From Desulfurispirillum indicum S5 (GTDB lineage Bacteria > Chrysiogenota > Chrysiogenetes > Chrysiogenales > Chrysiogenaceae): a stretch of 64,000 nt of DNA. The notes beneath the pieces are model-generated. The model saw nothing but the letters and a program-made list of their open reading frames with translations. It ran no database searches and was not told where the DNA came from. The translations under genes and the position numbers were made by a program. Of the stretch, positions 1-9,204 are shown one piece after another. The DNA lies in contig NC_014836.1 in the NCBI RefSeq assembly GCF_000177635.2, forward strand, positions 1,190,001 through 1,254,000. The letters run 5' to 3'. The number at the start of each line of letters is the position of its first letter. Positions within the stretch are counted from its first letter, which is position 1.

Positions 1-308
<308 letters not shown>

Positions 309-434
309 GATGCGCACCGTGCATTTTTTGATCTTGACGCTTCAGATCAAAAGAGATACAACCCTGAGTGTTTGGAAGAAACGCATATTCAACTCGACTG
401 CCAGTCAGTCACGCAAAACCGTTTTTAACCGTTT

Positions 435-552
<118 letters not shown>

Positions 553-565
553 AATTACCTTATAG

Positions 566-599
566 ATCAGCCCCGCAGGAGTCTTCCTGCGGGGCTGAT
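566..599 (+). terminator. rrn operon terminator-like hairpin
   Basis: A perfect 15-bp stem (566-580 with 585-599, GC-rich) closes a 4-nt loop 14 bases after the 5S gene. There is little poly-T after it, but its strength and position fit an rRNA operon terminator. Confidence 0.75.
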
Positions 600-637
600 T
601 GCGTTGGAAAAGACAGGCAAAAGGTAACAGCAGACAC

Positions 638-664
638 AACAGCCGGAGAAGCTCTCCGGCTGTT
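638..664. terminator. second perfect hairpin, possibly bidirectional terminator
   Basis: A perfect 12-bp stem (638-649 with 653-664) with a 3-nt loop. It lies between the rrn operon (plus) and the converging znuA gene (minus, ends 774), so it could back up the rrn terminator or terminate znuA. Its T-tracts are weak on both sides. Confidence 0.55.
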
Positions 665-773
665 TGTGCAGGGAAATCAAAAACGGTAGCGGAAGCTCAG
701 GCGAATGTCTGACGCGCTGTCAACACCTGCTGCCAGGCGAGCTGGAAAACGGCGCTCCAGGACATATCCTTCA

Positions 774-1754
774 TTATTTCAGGGCAATAAGCAGATTCTC
801 CAGGTTTTTTCGCATAAGCGAGAAGTACGTTTGACCAGCTGCGAGATCTTCTCGTCGCAGATTTTCTATGGGATTGAGCACCAGGGTCTGAGCTCCGGTT
901 TCGGTGGCAATTGTCTGGGCTACCCGGTTGCTGACGGTGGTCTCAAAGAAGACGTACCCGATGTCATTGGCTCGCAGAAAGTCTATGATGGCCATGACCT
1001 CACGTTGGCTGGGTTCTGAGCCCGGGTGAACGCCGGCTATGGCTATCTGCTCAAGATCATAGCGCTCTGCCAGGTAGGAAAACGCTTTGTGGGGTACGAC
1101 AAAGTGACGGTTTGTCAAGTCCCGCAGGCTCTCAGTGTACTGCCTGTCCAGTTCAAGGAGTTCATCTTTGAGATGTTGGAAGTTCAAGGAAAAGAAGGGG
1201 GCATGCTCTGGCTGCAGTTGAATCAGGGTGTCATGAATTTTTTGCGCCTGCTGGAGGGCAAGGGTAGGGTCAAGCCAGACATGGGGATCGTCGGGGCCGT
1301 GGTCGTGATGATGGTGATGATGATGTCCAAAGAGGGAGCGCACTTTTCCCCAGGCGCTGCTGAAAAATCCATGGGAGTGGTCGTGATGATGGTGATCATC
1401 ATCAGCTGCAAGAAGATCCATGCCCTCAGTAGTATTGACTATAGTCAGTTGATGGTCGCCTTCCAGTGCCTTCAGCAGTTTGTGAATCCAGAGTTCAAAG
1501 CCCGCGCCATTATAGACGAATATATCCGCCCTGGTTATCTCCAGCATTTGGCGGGCAGTGGGTTCATAGTCGTGAGCGTCGGCGCCTGGAGGAAGAATTG
1601 GCTTTACGTTGACTTTTTCGCCGCCGATTCGCTGACTGAATTCCGAGAGGGGATAGGTGGATGCGTACAGGGTCAGAGGAGCGGTCTGCTCCGCCCATAC
1701 CGGGGTGGTAAGAAGAATCAACGCTGCCAGGAGAGAGAGGGATATTGCGCGCAT
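774..1754 (-). CDS. znuA: zinc ABC transporter substrate-binding protein (ZnuA-like)
   Basis: Periplasmic metal-binding protein of the cluster A-I (ZnuA/TroA) family that captures Zn2+ (possibly Mn2+) for an ABC importer. The 326-aa product starts at ATG 1754 after AAGGAG 7 nt upstream; the first 22 residues are a signal peptide ending near VWA. The middle carries two strings of His/Asp (HHHHDHSH, then HHHHHHHDH), the charged loop typical of ZnuA, followed by the conserved PHVWLDP motif. Residues HDYEP and VPHKAFSYLAERY are family metal-site segments. No znuB or znuC lies beside it, so the permease and ATPase must be elsewhere. A palindrome sits 72 bases upstream (1826-1842). The family call is firm; the zinc preference rests on the His-rich loop. 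Confidence 0.92.
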   Translation of the reverse strand: MRAISLSLLAALILLTTPVWAEQTAPLTLYASTYPLSEFSQRIGGEKVNVKPILPPGADAHDYEPTARQMLEITRADIFVYNGAGFELWIHKLLKALEGDHQLTIVNTTEGMDLLAADDDHHHHDHSHGFFSSAWGKVRSLFGHHHHHHHDHGPDDPHVWLDPTLALQQAQKIHDTLIQLQPEHAPFFSLNFQHLKDELLELDRQYTESLRDLTNRHFVVPHKAFSYLAERYDLEQIAIAGVHPGSEPSQREVMAIIDFLRANDIGYVFFETTVSNRVAQTIATETGAQTLVLNPIENLRREDLAAGQTYFSLMRKNLENLLIALK

Positions 1755-1825
1755 GCTGGTGCTCCTTGTTTTTGAGGGTTGCATGGGGAGCACTGTACGA
1801 AATTTGCACGCTGAAGTAAAACGAA

Positions 1826-1842
1826 ATCGTAACGATTACGAT
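1826..1842 (-). promoter_or_regulatory. 7-3-7 palindrome upstream of znuA, candidate metalloregulator (Zur-like) operator
   Basis: ATCGTAA-CGA-TTACGAT is a perfect inverted repeat in the only intergenic space upstream of znuA. A weak sigma70-like pair (TTTACT, 17 bp, TACAGT on the minus strand, about 1794-1822) begins just downstream of it. Zur/Fur-family sites are AT-rich palindromes at such places, so metal regulation is a reasonable inference; the exact regulator cannot be read from the site. Confidence 0.5.
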
Positions 1843-1869
1843 GTATGGGGTCGCTGGTGGAGTTGGGGT

Positions 1870-2898
1870 TCAGCTGTCGGGAAACTGCTTGCGAATAAGC
1901 CAGAATTCTTCTTCGTTGCGCAGGAAGGCATCTACGATTTCCGGATCGAAGTGCAATCCTCGCTCTTCGAGGATAATCTGATAGCACTGTTCACGGGGAA
2001 AGGCCGGCTTGTAGCAGCGTTCACTGCTCAACGCATCAAAGACGTCCGCAAGGGCGACGATGCGTGCACTGATTGGAATATCATTACCTTTGAGACCGTA
2101 AGGGTAACCGAATCCATCGAAACGTTCGTGGTGATAGAGGACGATATCCCTGGCGATACGAAGGAACTCTGAGCCGATCTCCTGATAAGCTTCATCGAGA
2201 ATGGTTCCGCCGATTACCACATGTTCTTTCATGAGTTCGAACTCCTCTGTGGTAAGCTTCCCTGGTTTATTGAGAATCTCGTCGGGTATGGCCACCTTGC
2301 CGATATCATGCAGACTGGAGAGAGAGAATAACGTTGTGATAATACTGTTGTTCAGATCACTGTGACCATGCTCAGCCAGATCCTGGGCGAGCAGCCGGGT
2401 ATAGTGCTGAACTCGCTCAATGTGGAAACCGGTTTCCGGGCTGCGATAGTCGGTGAGTTTTGCCATCAGGAGGATGATGCGTTCCTGGCTCTGGATGCGG
2501 ATAAGTCGCTCGGATGCTTCGAGGCGAACGCGCATTTCATCGGGATGAAAGGGTTTGACAAGATAATCGCTGGCGCCGAGTGATATGGCCCGGATGATGT
2601 TCTCTTTTTCCGCCAGAGAACTGAGGACTGTGATGTGGGTATACTGAATCTCGTGTTTACGGATCTGTCGAATGAGTTCGAATCCGTCCATATTGGGCAT
2701 TTCCAGGTCTGTGATCACTACCCGAGGTTGTATGGCGCGGAATATCTCTAATGCCTCCACGCCATCTGAGGCGCTGAGGACATTGTAGCCAAGGGTTTGC
2801 AGGTGATTATCAAGTATTTTTCTCTGGACCCGGGAATCTTCTGCTATGAGTATAGTAGTCGCAAAGCTGCTCTTACTTGGTGTGATCTTTTCGTTCAT
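1870..2898 (-). CDS. response regulator with HD-GYP domain (probable c-di-GMP phosphodiesterase)
   Basis: A two-component output protein of 342 aa. Residues about 15-125 are a receiver domain with the acidic pair E20/D21, phospho-acceptor Asp64 (VITDLEMP) and Lys115. Residues about 150-330 are an HD-GYP domain: HDIGK at 197-201, the HH pair at 256-257 and the signature GYP at 264-266 are all intact, so c-di-GMP hydrolysis is likely. There is no membrane segment, so it is cytoplasmic. No histidine kinase is adjacent; the nearest is at 14409. It runs in the same direction as znuA but is separated from it by the znuA promoter region, so it is probably a separate unit. Confidence 0.93.
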   Translation of the reverse strand: MNEKITPSKSSFATTILIAEDSRVQRKILDNHLQTLGYNVLSASDGVEALEIFRAIQPRVVITDLEMPNMDGFELIRQIRKHEIQYTHITVLSSLAEKENIIRAISLGASDYLVKPFHPDEMRVRLEASERLIRIQSQERIILLMAKLTDYRSPETGFHIERVQHYTRLLAQDLAEHGHSDLNNSIITTLFSLSSLHDIGKVAIPDEILNKPGKLTTEEFELMKEHVVIGGTILDEAYQEIGSEFLRIARDIVLYHHERFDGFGYPYGLKGNDIPISARIVALADVFDALSSERCYKPAFPREQCYQIILEERGLHFDPEIVDAFLRNEEEFWLIRKQFPDS

Positions 2899-3026
2899 GG
2901 ACTCAGGGGCCTCGTTGCAACCATCGCTTACTGGTTATGACGTTTGAGTGGAAAGTATACACAATTCCAGCGGTAAACATTACCATGGAACACCTTAGTT
3001 GGAAATACTTTTTCTGGAGACATATT

Positions 3027-3443
3027 ATGAAAAGTTACCGTAAAGAATTATGGTACTGTGCTTCTCAGCGGCGGCAGCTCATCAATATTACACCGCAGTT
3101 GACTGAATGCCTGAGGGAAAGTGGAATTCGGGAAGGGCTTCTGTTGTGCAATGCCATGCACATCACTGCCAGTGTCTTTATTAATGATGATGAGGGGGGG
3201 CTGCACCAGGATTTTGAGCAGTGGCTGGAGCAGCTGGCACCGGAAAAGCCCTATTCGCGTTATCGTCATAACAGTTATGAGGATAACGCCGATGCCCATT
3301 TGAAGCGAACCATCATGGGACGGGAGGTGGTCATTGCGGTAACCGAGGGGAAACTGGACTTTGGTCCGTGGGAACAGGTCTTTTATGGGGAGTTTGATGG
3401 AATGCGCAAGAAACGGGTACTGGTGAAGATTATCGGGGCCTAG
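3027..3443 (+). CDS. yjbQ: YjbQ family protein (UPF0047)
   Basis: A small cytoplasmic protein of 138 aa, exactly the usual size of the YjbQ/UPF0047 family. Members show weak thiamine-phosphate synthase activity in vitro, with an unclear physiological role. Hallmarks visible are NITPQL near the N-terminus, the [14 protein letters not shown] segment, the [21 protein letters not shown] segment and [13 protein letters not shown]. Start ATG 3027 was chosen over an earlier in-frame ATG at 2937 because of the GGAG about 9 nt upstream and the family length. It is transcribed away from the HD-GYP gene and ends 4 bases before a strong hairpin. Confidence 0.92.
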   Translation: MKSYRKELWYCASQRRQLINITPQLTECLRESGIREGLLLCNAMHITASVFINDDEGGLHQDFEQWLEQLAPEKPYSRYRHNSYEDNADAHLKRTIMGREVVIAVTEGKLDFGPWEQVFYGEFDGMRKKRVLVKIIGA

Positions 3444-3447
3444 GCTG

Positions 3448-3474
3448 AACGGGGAGGCAAAGTGCCTCCCCGTT
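3448..3474 (+). terminator. terminator-like hairpin after yjbQ
   Basis: A perfect 12-bp GC-rich stem (3448-3459 with 3463-3474) with a 3-nt loop begins 4 bases after the yjbQ stop. No long T-run follows, so termination is likely but not certain. Confidence 0.7.
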
Positions 3475-3491
3475 ATCAGTTGTGGGTTACC

Positions 3492-4100
3492 ACTCAAGTT
3501 TCGCATCTTGTTGTCTTAGGTTAAGGTGTTATTATTCTGATATTTATCGCGCTGAGACTGTATTGGTTTTGAATACTTGACTTATCTTGTATTCCACTTT
3601 TGTTTCCGGATATTGTCCTTTTTGACCGCGCAAAAAGGACGCAAAAACGCGCCCCCCCCGAACGCCCGTTTTTGCGGCTCGTTGGCTTGCCTGTTCTGGA
3701 GATCCGGCAGCAGGCTGCCCAAAGAGGCCCATCTGCTGCGTTGCCGGGCATCGCTCGTCACTGCGACGTACAGGGAGTACGCCTCCCTTCTCGCTTTGCC
3801 CGCGCCTTGCACCTGGGCCTCTTTGCGTTGCCTGACCGCTGCCTCCCTGCAGTGCTGCCGGACCACTCACTTCCTGTGAGTGTCCTGTTCAGGTCTTGCC
3901 AGCCAGGCTTCGCACTCACCGGACGGGCTCAGGGGGTCGCTTTTGCGCCACTTTTGGCGACCCAAAAGTGGCAAAAGAAACTCATAAACAGGGTGAGGGA
4001 ATGTCAAGCGACGCAGTCTGTGCAGAACCATTTCCTCCATTTCAGCATGGCATGTGGGTCAGCGCCGACAACCTGCCGCTTCGGGGGTGCGAAACTTCAG
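3492..4100 (+). repeat. dispersed hairpin-rich repeat, copy A (full length, about 605 bp)
   Basis: This stretch has no credible gene. It recurs inverted at 20756-21540 (about 90% identical over shared parts) and as a truncated direct copy at 24831-25040. It contains several perfect stems: a 10-bp stem at 3615-3624/3631-3640 (gtcctttttg), an imperfect stem around 3640-3680 (cgcaaaaacg with cgtttttgcg), a 7-bp stem at 3864-3870/3876-3882, and a 10-bp stem at 3947-3956/3963-3972 (gccacttttg). Long open frames across it are compositional. The conserved segment ends at about 4096, four bases before the rubrerythrin stop codon (4101). No transposase or obvious target duplication is visible. It is probably a non-autonomous or RNA-structured element. 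Confidence 0.85.
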
Positions 4101-4694
4101 TTACCAGTTGTAAGCCTTGATCTCAAAGTGATTTTTGGGGTGAGCGCAGGCGGGGCAGAGGTCAGGAGTTACCAGGTCGTCGTGGACATAGCCGCAGTTA
4201 CGGCACTTCCACTTGACTGCGGTTTCCCGTTTGAATACGCGGTCTTTGATGATGTTGTCCACAAAGGCCAGGTAGCGTTCTTCGTGTTCCACTTCTACCC
4301 GCGCAATGTTCATGAAGATACTGGAAATTCCGGCAAATCCTTCTTCTTTGGCAATTTTAGCGAAACCAGGGTAGAGGATGGTGTGCTCTTCATGTTCGCC
4401 AGCTGCAGCTTCCTTGAGGTTAAAAAGAGTGTCTCCCAGGGCCACGGGATAATCCGCATTCACATTGACCATTTTGGGTTGCTCGTCAATGCCATCGAGA
4501 ATTGCGTCAAAGAAGCGCTTCGCATGGGCGCGCTCGTTGTCGGCAGTCTCCAGGAAAATTTCTTCAATCTGGTTGTAGCCGTCCTTGCGGGCGCGGGAAG
4601 CGTAATAGGTGTAACGCATGCGCGCCTGGGATTCACCGGCAAACGCTTTCATAAGATTTCCAAGGGTTTGTGTGCCTTCAAGTTTTTTTGCCAT
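4101..4694 (-). CDS. rbr: rubrerythrin
   Basis: Cytoplasmic peroxide-detoxifying protein of 197 aa, typical of anaerobes and microaerophiles; it reduces H2O2 with electrons passed through a rubredoxin-like centre. The N-terminal four-helix bundle has the diiron-site glutamates in AGESQARM, DNERAH, AAAGEHEEH and EVEHEERY. The C-terminus has the rubredoxin-like Cys pairs CRNCGYVH and CPACAHP. Start ATG 4694 follows a strong AAGGAGG. A 6-1-6 palindrome and a promoter-like pair lie upstream (4752-4787). The gene's stop codon lies directly against repeat copy A, so the repeat may form the 3' end of its transcript. Confidence 0.97.
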   Translation of the reverse strand: MAKKLEGTQTLGNLMKAFAGESQARMRYTYYASRARKDGYNQIEEIFLETADNERAHAKRFFDAILDGIDEQPKMVNVNADYPVALGDTLFNLKEAAAGEHEEHTILYPGFAKIAKEEGFAGISSIFMNIARVEVEHEERYLAFVDNIIKDRVFKRETAVKWKCRNCGYVHDDLVTPDLCPACAHPKNHFEIKAYNW

Positions 4695-4751
4695 TGAGGC
4701 CTCCTTCATGATCTAGTGCTTAGGGGGTTAACAGGAATGAATTCCATAGTT

Positions 4752-4787
4752 AGGAATTATTCTTATATAACTGAACGTAAAAGTCAA
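4752..4787 (-). promoter_or_regulatory. putative rubrerythrin promoter with overlapping 6-1-6 palindrome
   Basis: On the minus strand TTGACT (4787-4782) and AAGAAT (4764-4759) are 17 bp apart. An imperfect palindrome, AGGAAT-T-ATTCTT (4752-4764, one mismatch), covers the -10. PerR/Fur-family repressors bind AT-rich 6-1-6 type palindromes, and rubrerythrin is often under PerR, so peroxide control is possible but inferred. Confidence 0.4.
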
Positions 4788-6100
4788 GAAATACCCCTGC
4801 GGTGGGCAAAAGAGCGCATTACCTGGAACAGGAATACATTGAATCCTATAGCTGCAAGCACCGGATTGACCAGCTCCTGGGATGATAACTCAAGCAACAG
4901 GGCGAGAGCTCCGGAAACAGTCATGGTAAGGGCGGCAGCCCATGGCCGCGCCCGCAGGCCGAGGAAGGCGTACAGAACCAGCATGGCCGGGCCAGCTGCG
5001 TAGAAGGTGTACGCAGTCTTCATCATGTCCAGGATATCCGAAAAGTACAGGGCCAGCAGAATTCCACTGATGCCCATGACCAGGCTGGCGAACTTGAGAA
5101 CATTCAGAGACAGCGCATGGCGAAACAGGTCCCGGTTGAGGGTGGTAACCGCTGTCATTAACACGGTGTCAGCAGAGGATATCATGACCAGCAGAAACAT
5201 GATCCGCAACAGTGCGTCAAAGGGTGAACTGAAAACCGTGTCTATGATGGTGGGGAAGAGCAGGTAGCTGTTGGTGAGCGCTGGCAGCACTGTCAGTGAT
5301 TTCCATGCGATATATCCGATGGTCAGAGAAATACTAATTTTCAGGATGCCACCGAAAACGAGCCCCTGCCGGGCAGAAGCCACATTTCGCGAATACAGGG
5401 CGCGGCTGCTGACATCGGGCCCGGTCAGGCCGGAAAGAAACATCATGATGAAAAAGGCCAGCTGTTTGGCGGTTTCCAGTGACTGGGGGACGTGTTGGGG
5501 GGTGTAGGTGCTTTCGGCGGTGAACATGACCACCGCGAGGGTGATAAAACCACCGACCATGATGGCTGCCTGGAGAATATCCGTGTAAAAGACACCACGC
5601 TGGCCACTGAGGAAGATGTAGAGCAGAAAACACAGCCCTGCGGCAATAATCGCGCTGTTGCCCTGCAGGAAAAAGTCTGGTGGGAGAAAAAGCGTAAAGG
5701 ACTTTATCAACAGGCCAAACCAGGTCAGCTCTACCAGGACAATAAAAATGGCACTGATGCGGCCGACCATCTTTCCGTACTGCAGTTCCAGATAGTGGGC
5801 CAGGGTGTCGGCACCGCTGTTGCGCAGAGTACGGGCAAAGAAGAGGCCGAAAACCAGCAGACCAATGCCAATGGGCAGGTCTATCAGCAGTCCGCTGGGT
5901 CCATGGTGATAGACCATATGGGCTAGCACAATGGTCGCGCTGCCCCCTATGGTCGTTGCCGCTGTGGAAAGGCCGCTGAGCCAGCCGGGAATATTCTTCC
6001 CGGCGTAGAGCCAGCCTGAGGTGTGTGTGTTTTCGCGAAAACGCCAGCCGAGGAGGATAAATGTACCGAAAATACCGGCAAACAGTATGGTAAAGGCCAT
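4784..6100 (-). CDS. sodium:solute symporter family (SSS) protein
   Basis: An inner-membrane Na+-coupled solute transporter of 438 aa with about 12 hydrophobic segments. Recognisable SSS segments are the N-terminal GWLSGLSTAATTIGGSATI, the first-helix-bundle Na+ region, and the SGLTGPDVSSRALYSRN loop. It is somewhat shorter than common PutP/PanF members (about 480-550 aa). The ATG at 6100 follows the stop codon of the dCMP deaminase gene with no gap, so the two are translated from one message. The substrate cannot be read from sequence; the neighbouring nucleotide and folate genes do not settle it. Confidence 0.85.
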   Translation of the reverse strand: MAFTILFAGIFGTFILLGWRFRENTHTSGWLYAGKNIPGWLSGLSTAATTIGGSATIVLAHMVYHHGPSGLLIDLPIGIGLLVFGLFFARTLRNSGADTLAHYLELQYGKMVGRISAIFIVLVELTWFGLLIKSFTLFLPPDFFLQGNSAIIAAGLCFLLYIFLSGQRGVFYTDILQAAIMVGGFITLAVVMFTAESTYTPQHVPQSLETAKQLAFFIMMFLSGLTGPDVSSRALYSRNVASARQGLVFGGILKISISLTIGYIAWKSLTVLPALTNSYLLFPTIIDTVFSSPFDALLRIMFLLVMISSADTVLMTAVTTLNRDLFRHALSLNVLKFASLVMGISGILLALYFSDILDMMKTAYTFYAAGPAMLVLYAFLGLRARPWAAALTMTVSGALALLLELSSQELVNPVLAAIGFNVFLFQVMRSFAHRRGIS

Positions 6101-6565
6101 TCAGCTCTTCTCCTCCAGCTGGATGCAGTCGATATTCGCTTCCTCGAAATACTGTCTGGTCATTTCGTCGGGGTAGCCATGGACGTACTTGACCTCACGT
6201 ATCCCTGCGCCGATGATGATTTTTGCACAGATGGAGCAGGGTTGATGGGTGCAGTAGAGGGTTGCCCCTTCAACCGATGTCCCAAATCGCGCGGCCTGGA
6301 GAATGGCGTTCTGCTCGGCGTGCAGTCCGCGGCATATTTCATGCTGCGTGCCACTGGGTATATTGCGTTCATCGCGCAGGCAGCTGCCGATTTCCATGCT
6401 GGAACGCACACCCGGTGGAGCGCCATTGTAGCCGGTCGCAATGATGCGCTTTTCCCTTACGATAATCGCGCCGATCTGGCGACGCAGGCAGCTTGAGCGT
6501 CGGCCAACCTCAGCGGTTATATTCATGAAATACTGATCCCAGCCGGGACGCGCGCGATTCTCCAT
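6101..6565 (-). CDS. dCMP deaminase (deoxycytidylate deaminase) family protein
   Basis: A zinc-dependent deaminase of 154 aa, converting dCMP to dUMP for thymidylate synthesis. The catalytic HAE motif is at 82-84 and the zinc-binding PCSIC at 109-113; the extra GYNGAP segment (45-50) and C62-H75 region are typical of the dCMP/ComEB branch. It starts 3 bases after the glyA stop. With dUTPase and SHMT upstream in the same run, it fits dUMP supply and the one-carbon unit used by thymidylate synthase. ComEB-like proteins share the fold, but the context favours the metabolic enzyme. Confidence 0.9.
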   Translation of the reverse strand: MENRARPGWDQYFMNITAEVGRRSSCLRRQIGAIIVREKRIIATGYNGAPPGVRSSMEIGSCLRDERNIPSGTQHEICRGLHAEQNAILQAARFGTSVEGATLYCTHQPCSICAKIIIGAGIREVKYVHGYPDEMTRQYFEEANIDCIQLEEKS

Positions 6566-6568
6566 GGA

Positions 6569-7831
6569 TCAGCAGCCCAGCTGCTGCAGCAGGTCACGGT
6601 AGAGGGGGAAGCGGGCGCTGAGTTGATGAACCTCGGTGCGTACTTCCTTCTCAACAGCTTCGTTCCCCATGTTTTCCAGTATGCGCACGATCATGCGTGC
6701 CACCGCACGCGCTTCCGCTTCTTTGAAGCCACGGGTGGTGATGGCCGGAGTTCCGACCCGGATACCGCTGGTGACAAAGGGGCTGCGCGTATCAAATGGT
6801 ACACCGTTTTTGTTCACGGTGATGTCGGCATTACCCAGTGCCTTTTCCGCATCCTTGCCGGTAATGTCCTTGCTCGTAAGATCGATCAGGATGAGGTGGT
6901 TGTCCGTACCTCCACTGACCAGATGAAAGCCAGCCGCGCTCAGTTCCTCCGCCATGGCTCGTGCATTGCGAACCACCTGCTGCTGGTAGCTTTTGAACTC
7001 AGGGCTGAGTGCTTCCTTGAAAGCGACTGCTTTGCCGGCGATGACGTGCATCAGCGGGCCACCCTGCATGCCGGGGAAGACCCGTGAATTGATTTTTTTC
7101 GCGATGTCCTCGTCATTGGTCATGATCATTCCGCCACGGGGACCACGCAGGGTCTTGTGGGTGGTGGTGGTGACCACATGGGCGATGCCCACGGGGCTGG
7201 GGTGTTCACCGGCGACGATCAGGCCGGCGATGTGGGCGATATCGGCCACCAGGAAGGCGCCAACTTCGTCGGCAACCTTGCGGAAAGTGGCGAAATCAAT
7301 AACACGCGGATACGCCGAAGCACCACAGACGATAATTTTGGGTTTATGCTCAAGGGCAAGGCGGCGAACTTCATCATAGTCAATCTGTTGGGTGTCCTGG
7401 CTGACCCCATAGGAGACGATCTTATAGAGCAGTCCGGAAAAATTGACGGGGCTGCCGTGGGTCAGGTGCCCACCATGGGCCAGATTCATGCCGAGAATGG
7501 TGTCACCGGCATCGCACAGTGCCATGTAGGCGCCCATATTGGCCTGGGAGCCGGAGTGGGGTTGTACGTTGACATATTCGCAGCCAAAGAGCTCCCTGGC
7601 ACGGGCAATAGCCAGGTCCTCGGCCTTGTCCACCGCCTGACAACCGCCATAGTAGCGCTTGGCAGGGTATCCTTCGGCATACTTGTTGGTCAGGGTTGAT
7701 CCCACGGCCTCCATGACCGCCGGACTGGTAAAGTTTTCACTGGCGATGAGTTCAATGCCTTCTTCCTGACGCATTGTCTCTTCACAGACGATATCGAAGA
7801 TTTCACGGTCGACTTGCTTCAGCTGTTGCAT
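6569..7831 (-). CDS. glyA: serine hydroxymethyltransferase
   Basis: PLP enzyme of 420 aa interconverting serine plus tetrahydrofolate with glycine plus methylene-THF. It is full length and collinear with bacterial Gly[13 protein letters not shown] near the start, [14 protein letters not shown], and the PLP-lysine motif [14 protein letters not shown] around residue 225. ATG 7831 was chosen because GAGGTG stands 6 nt upstream; an in-frame GTG lies inside that ribosome binding site. The gene lies between riboflavin synthase and dCMP deaminase in a minus-strand run. Confidence 0.98.
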   Translation of the reverse strand: MQQLKQVDREIFDIVCEETMRQEEGIELIASENFTSPAVMEAVGSTLTNKYAEGYPAKRYYGGCQAVDKAEDLAIARARELFGCEYVNVQPHSGSQANMGAYMALCDAGDTILGMNLAHGGHLTHGSPVNFSGLLYKIVSYGVSQDTQQIDYDEVRRLALEHKPKIIVCGASAYPRVIDFATFRKVADEVGAFLVADIAHIAGLIVAGEHPSPVGIAHVVTTTTHKTLRGPRGGMIMTNDEDIAKKINSRVFPGMQGGPLMHVIAGKAVAFKEALSPEFKSYQQQVVRNARAMAEELSAAGFHLVSGGTDNHLILIDLTSKDITGKDAEKALGNADITVNKNGVPFDTRSPFVTSGIRVGTPAITTRGFKEAEARAVARMIVRILENMGNEAVEKEVRTEVHQLSARFPLYRDLLQQLGC

Positions 7832-7884
7832 AGGGTTCACCTCGTATATTGGAGAAAATAAAAAATGGCAGTCTGTTTGAAGGA

Positions 7885-8553
7885 TTACATGAAGCCGTGC
7901 TGGCGCAGCAGCTCCATGGAGACGCCACCCTGGGATGCCGGGGTGGCGCCGGATGTGCCGAAACCGAGCAGTCGCTCAATGTACTTGGCCACCAGATCGC
8001 ACTCAATATTCACCACATCACCGGATTTTTTTGTGGTCAGTGTGGTCAGTGACTGGGAGTGGGGTATCAGGTTGAAAGTGAAGGATGCTGTCGCGGTATC
8101 CACATCAAATACGGTCAGGCTGACGCCGTCGATGGAAGCGGATCCGCGTTCGATAAAGTAGCGGATGCACTCGGGCTGGTGCAGTCTGAGGCGAAACTTC
8201 CAGGAGTTGCCATCCCGTGAAATATCCATGATCTGCGCTGTGGTATCCACATGGCCCGCTACCATATGACCATCGAAGCGACCGGTGGCTGCCATGGCCC
8301 GTTCAACATTGACCCCGTCACCGCTTTTGAGTTGTCCCAGGGAGGTCACTCTCAGGGACTCATTGGAGATATCTGCCTGAAATCCGGCACTGTCATGCCT
8401 GGTTACGGTAAGGCAGACACCGTTGACGGCAATGCTGTCACCATCTTTGACACCACTGAGCACATGGTTGCAGCCAACACTGATGATGGCTCCGCTGTTG
8501 CTGCGGTGTATGGAGAGAACGTTGCCGACTTCCTCAATGATTCCAGTAAACAT
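7885..8553 (-). CDS. ribE: riboflavin synthase, alpha chain
   Basis: Makes riboflavin from two 6,7-dimethyl-8-ribityllumazines. The 222-aa protein has two lumazine-binding repeats, the first beginning [10 protein letters not shown] at residue 1 and the second near residue 100 ([13 protein letters not shown]). Start ATG 8553 gives the canonical N-terminus; its ribosome binding site (AAGG) is weak. No other rib genes and no FMN riboswitch pattern are nearby. A sigma70-like promoter lies at 8613-8641. It could also be read through from dut, whose stop is 99 bases upstream. Confidence 0.95.
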   Translation of the reverse strand: MFTGIIEEVGNVLSIHRSNSGAIISVGCNHVLSGVKDGDSIAVNGVCLTVTRHDSAGFQADISNESLRVTSLGQLKSGDGVNVERAMAATGRFDGHMVAGHVDTTAQIMDISRDGNSWKFRLRLHQPECIRYFIERGSASIDGVSLTVFDVDTATASFTFNLIPHSQSLTTLTTKKSGDVVNIECDLVAKYIERLLGFGTSGATPASQGGVSMELLRQHGFM

Positions 8554-8612
8554 GGTGTCTGCCTTGAAAGTGTAATGTTGCCGGGGTGAGCGGAATACTG
8601 CACAGGACACGG

Positions 8613-8641
8613 AATGTACTGAAAGTTCCGCGTTTTGACAA
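8613..8641 (-). promoter_or_regulatory. putative sigma70 promoter for ribE
   Basis: On the minus strand TTGTCA (8641-8636) and TACATT (8618-8613) are separated by exactly 17 bp in the 99-base gap between dut and ribE. This is only a pattern match. Confidence 0.4.
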
Positions 8642-8652
8642 GGGCAGCCTGG

Positions 8653-9192
8653 TTATTCAATGCCGCTGGAGCCAAATTTCTGCGTGCCGCGCTGGCTTGG
8701 AGAGAGCTCCTCGCTTATGACCAGATTGACGCGGGGTACAGGCAGGATCAGCATCTGACAGATGCGGTCGGCATTTTTTATCAGAAAGGGTTTGGCGCTG
8801 AGATTGGCGGCGATGAAGTGCACTTCACCGCGGTAGCCGCTGTCGATGGTGGCCGGAGAATTCGGGCAGATCAGGCCCTGCAGGCTCAGCCCACTGCGGG
8901 GACGTATCTGGGCCTCGTAGCCATCGGGAAGTTCAATGGCCACGCCCAGGGGAACCGGATGAATGAAATCCACATGCAGGTGGTTGCGGTCAATGCGCCT
9001 CTGCTGACACCAGCGTGCCGTGCGCTCCTGGGCGTCATCAACGTTGGACGCCCACTGGGCGGGCATCAGAAGCAGATCCTGCTCCAGGCGGGCGTAGCAG
9101 TCAAGGCCTGCGTCCCCTTCATAGGTATAGCGGGGAATGATGCCACCTTCGATCAGTTGAATGCGTATGTCGAGGGTTCTGATGTGTTCCAA
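8653..9192 (-). CDS. dut: dUTP diphosphatase (dUTPase) with internal insertion
   Basis: Hydrolyses dUTP to dUMP and pyrophosphate, keeping uracil out of DNA and feeding dTMP synthesis. All five trimeric-dUTPase motifs are present: GDAGLDCYA (26-34), RPRSGLS (97-103), TIDSGYRGEV (115-124), RICQMLI (143-149) and RGTQKFGSSG (168-177). At 179 aa it is longer than the usual ~150: about 30 extra residues lie between motifs 1 and 2 (roughly 46-77). The start is TTG at 9192, after a GAGG-rich site 12 bases past the pyk stop; no ATG is available before motif 1. Function is well supported; the role of the insertion is unknown. Confidence 0.92.
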   Translation of the reverse strand: MEHIRTLDIRIQLIEGGIIPRYTYEGDAGLDCYARLEQDLLLMPAQWASNVDDAQERTARWCQQRRIDRNHLHVDFIHPVPLGVAIELPDGYEAQIRPRSGLSLQGLICPNSPATIDSGYRGEVHFIAANLSAKPFLIKNADRICQMLILPVPRVNLVISEELSPSQRGTQKFGSSGIE

Positions 9193-9204
9193 GGGTGCCT
9201 CGCC

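Noticed and set aside
3492-4100. A CRISPR array or REP/BIME cluster
   Set aside because: No regularly spaced identical repeats with unique spacers exist; the repeats here are single long copies.
3600-4697. A long open frame of 365 codons through repeat copy A and across the rubrerythrin gene on the opposite strand
   Set aside because: It has no start with a ribosome binding site, covers a repeat and then the antisense of a certain gene, and its sequence is of low biological composition.
8554-8652. FMN riboswitch before riboflavin synthase
   Set aside because: Only about 99 bases separate the two genes and no RFN conserved blocks are visible.
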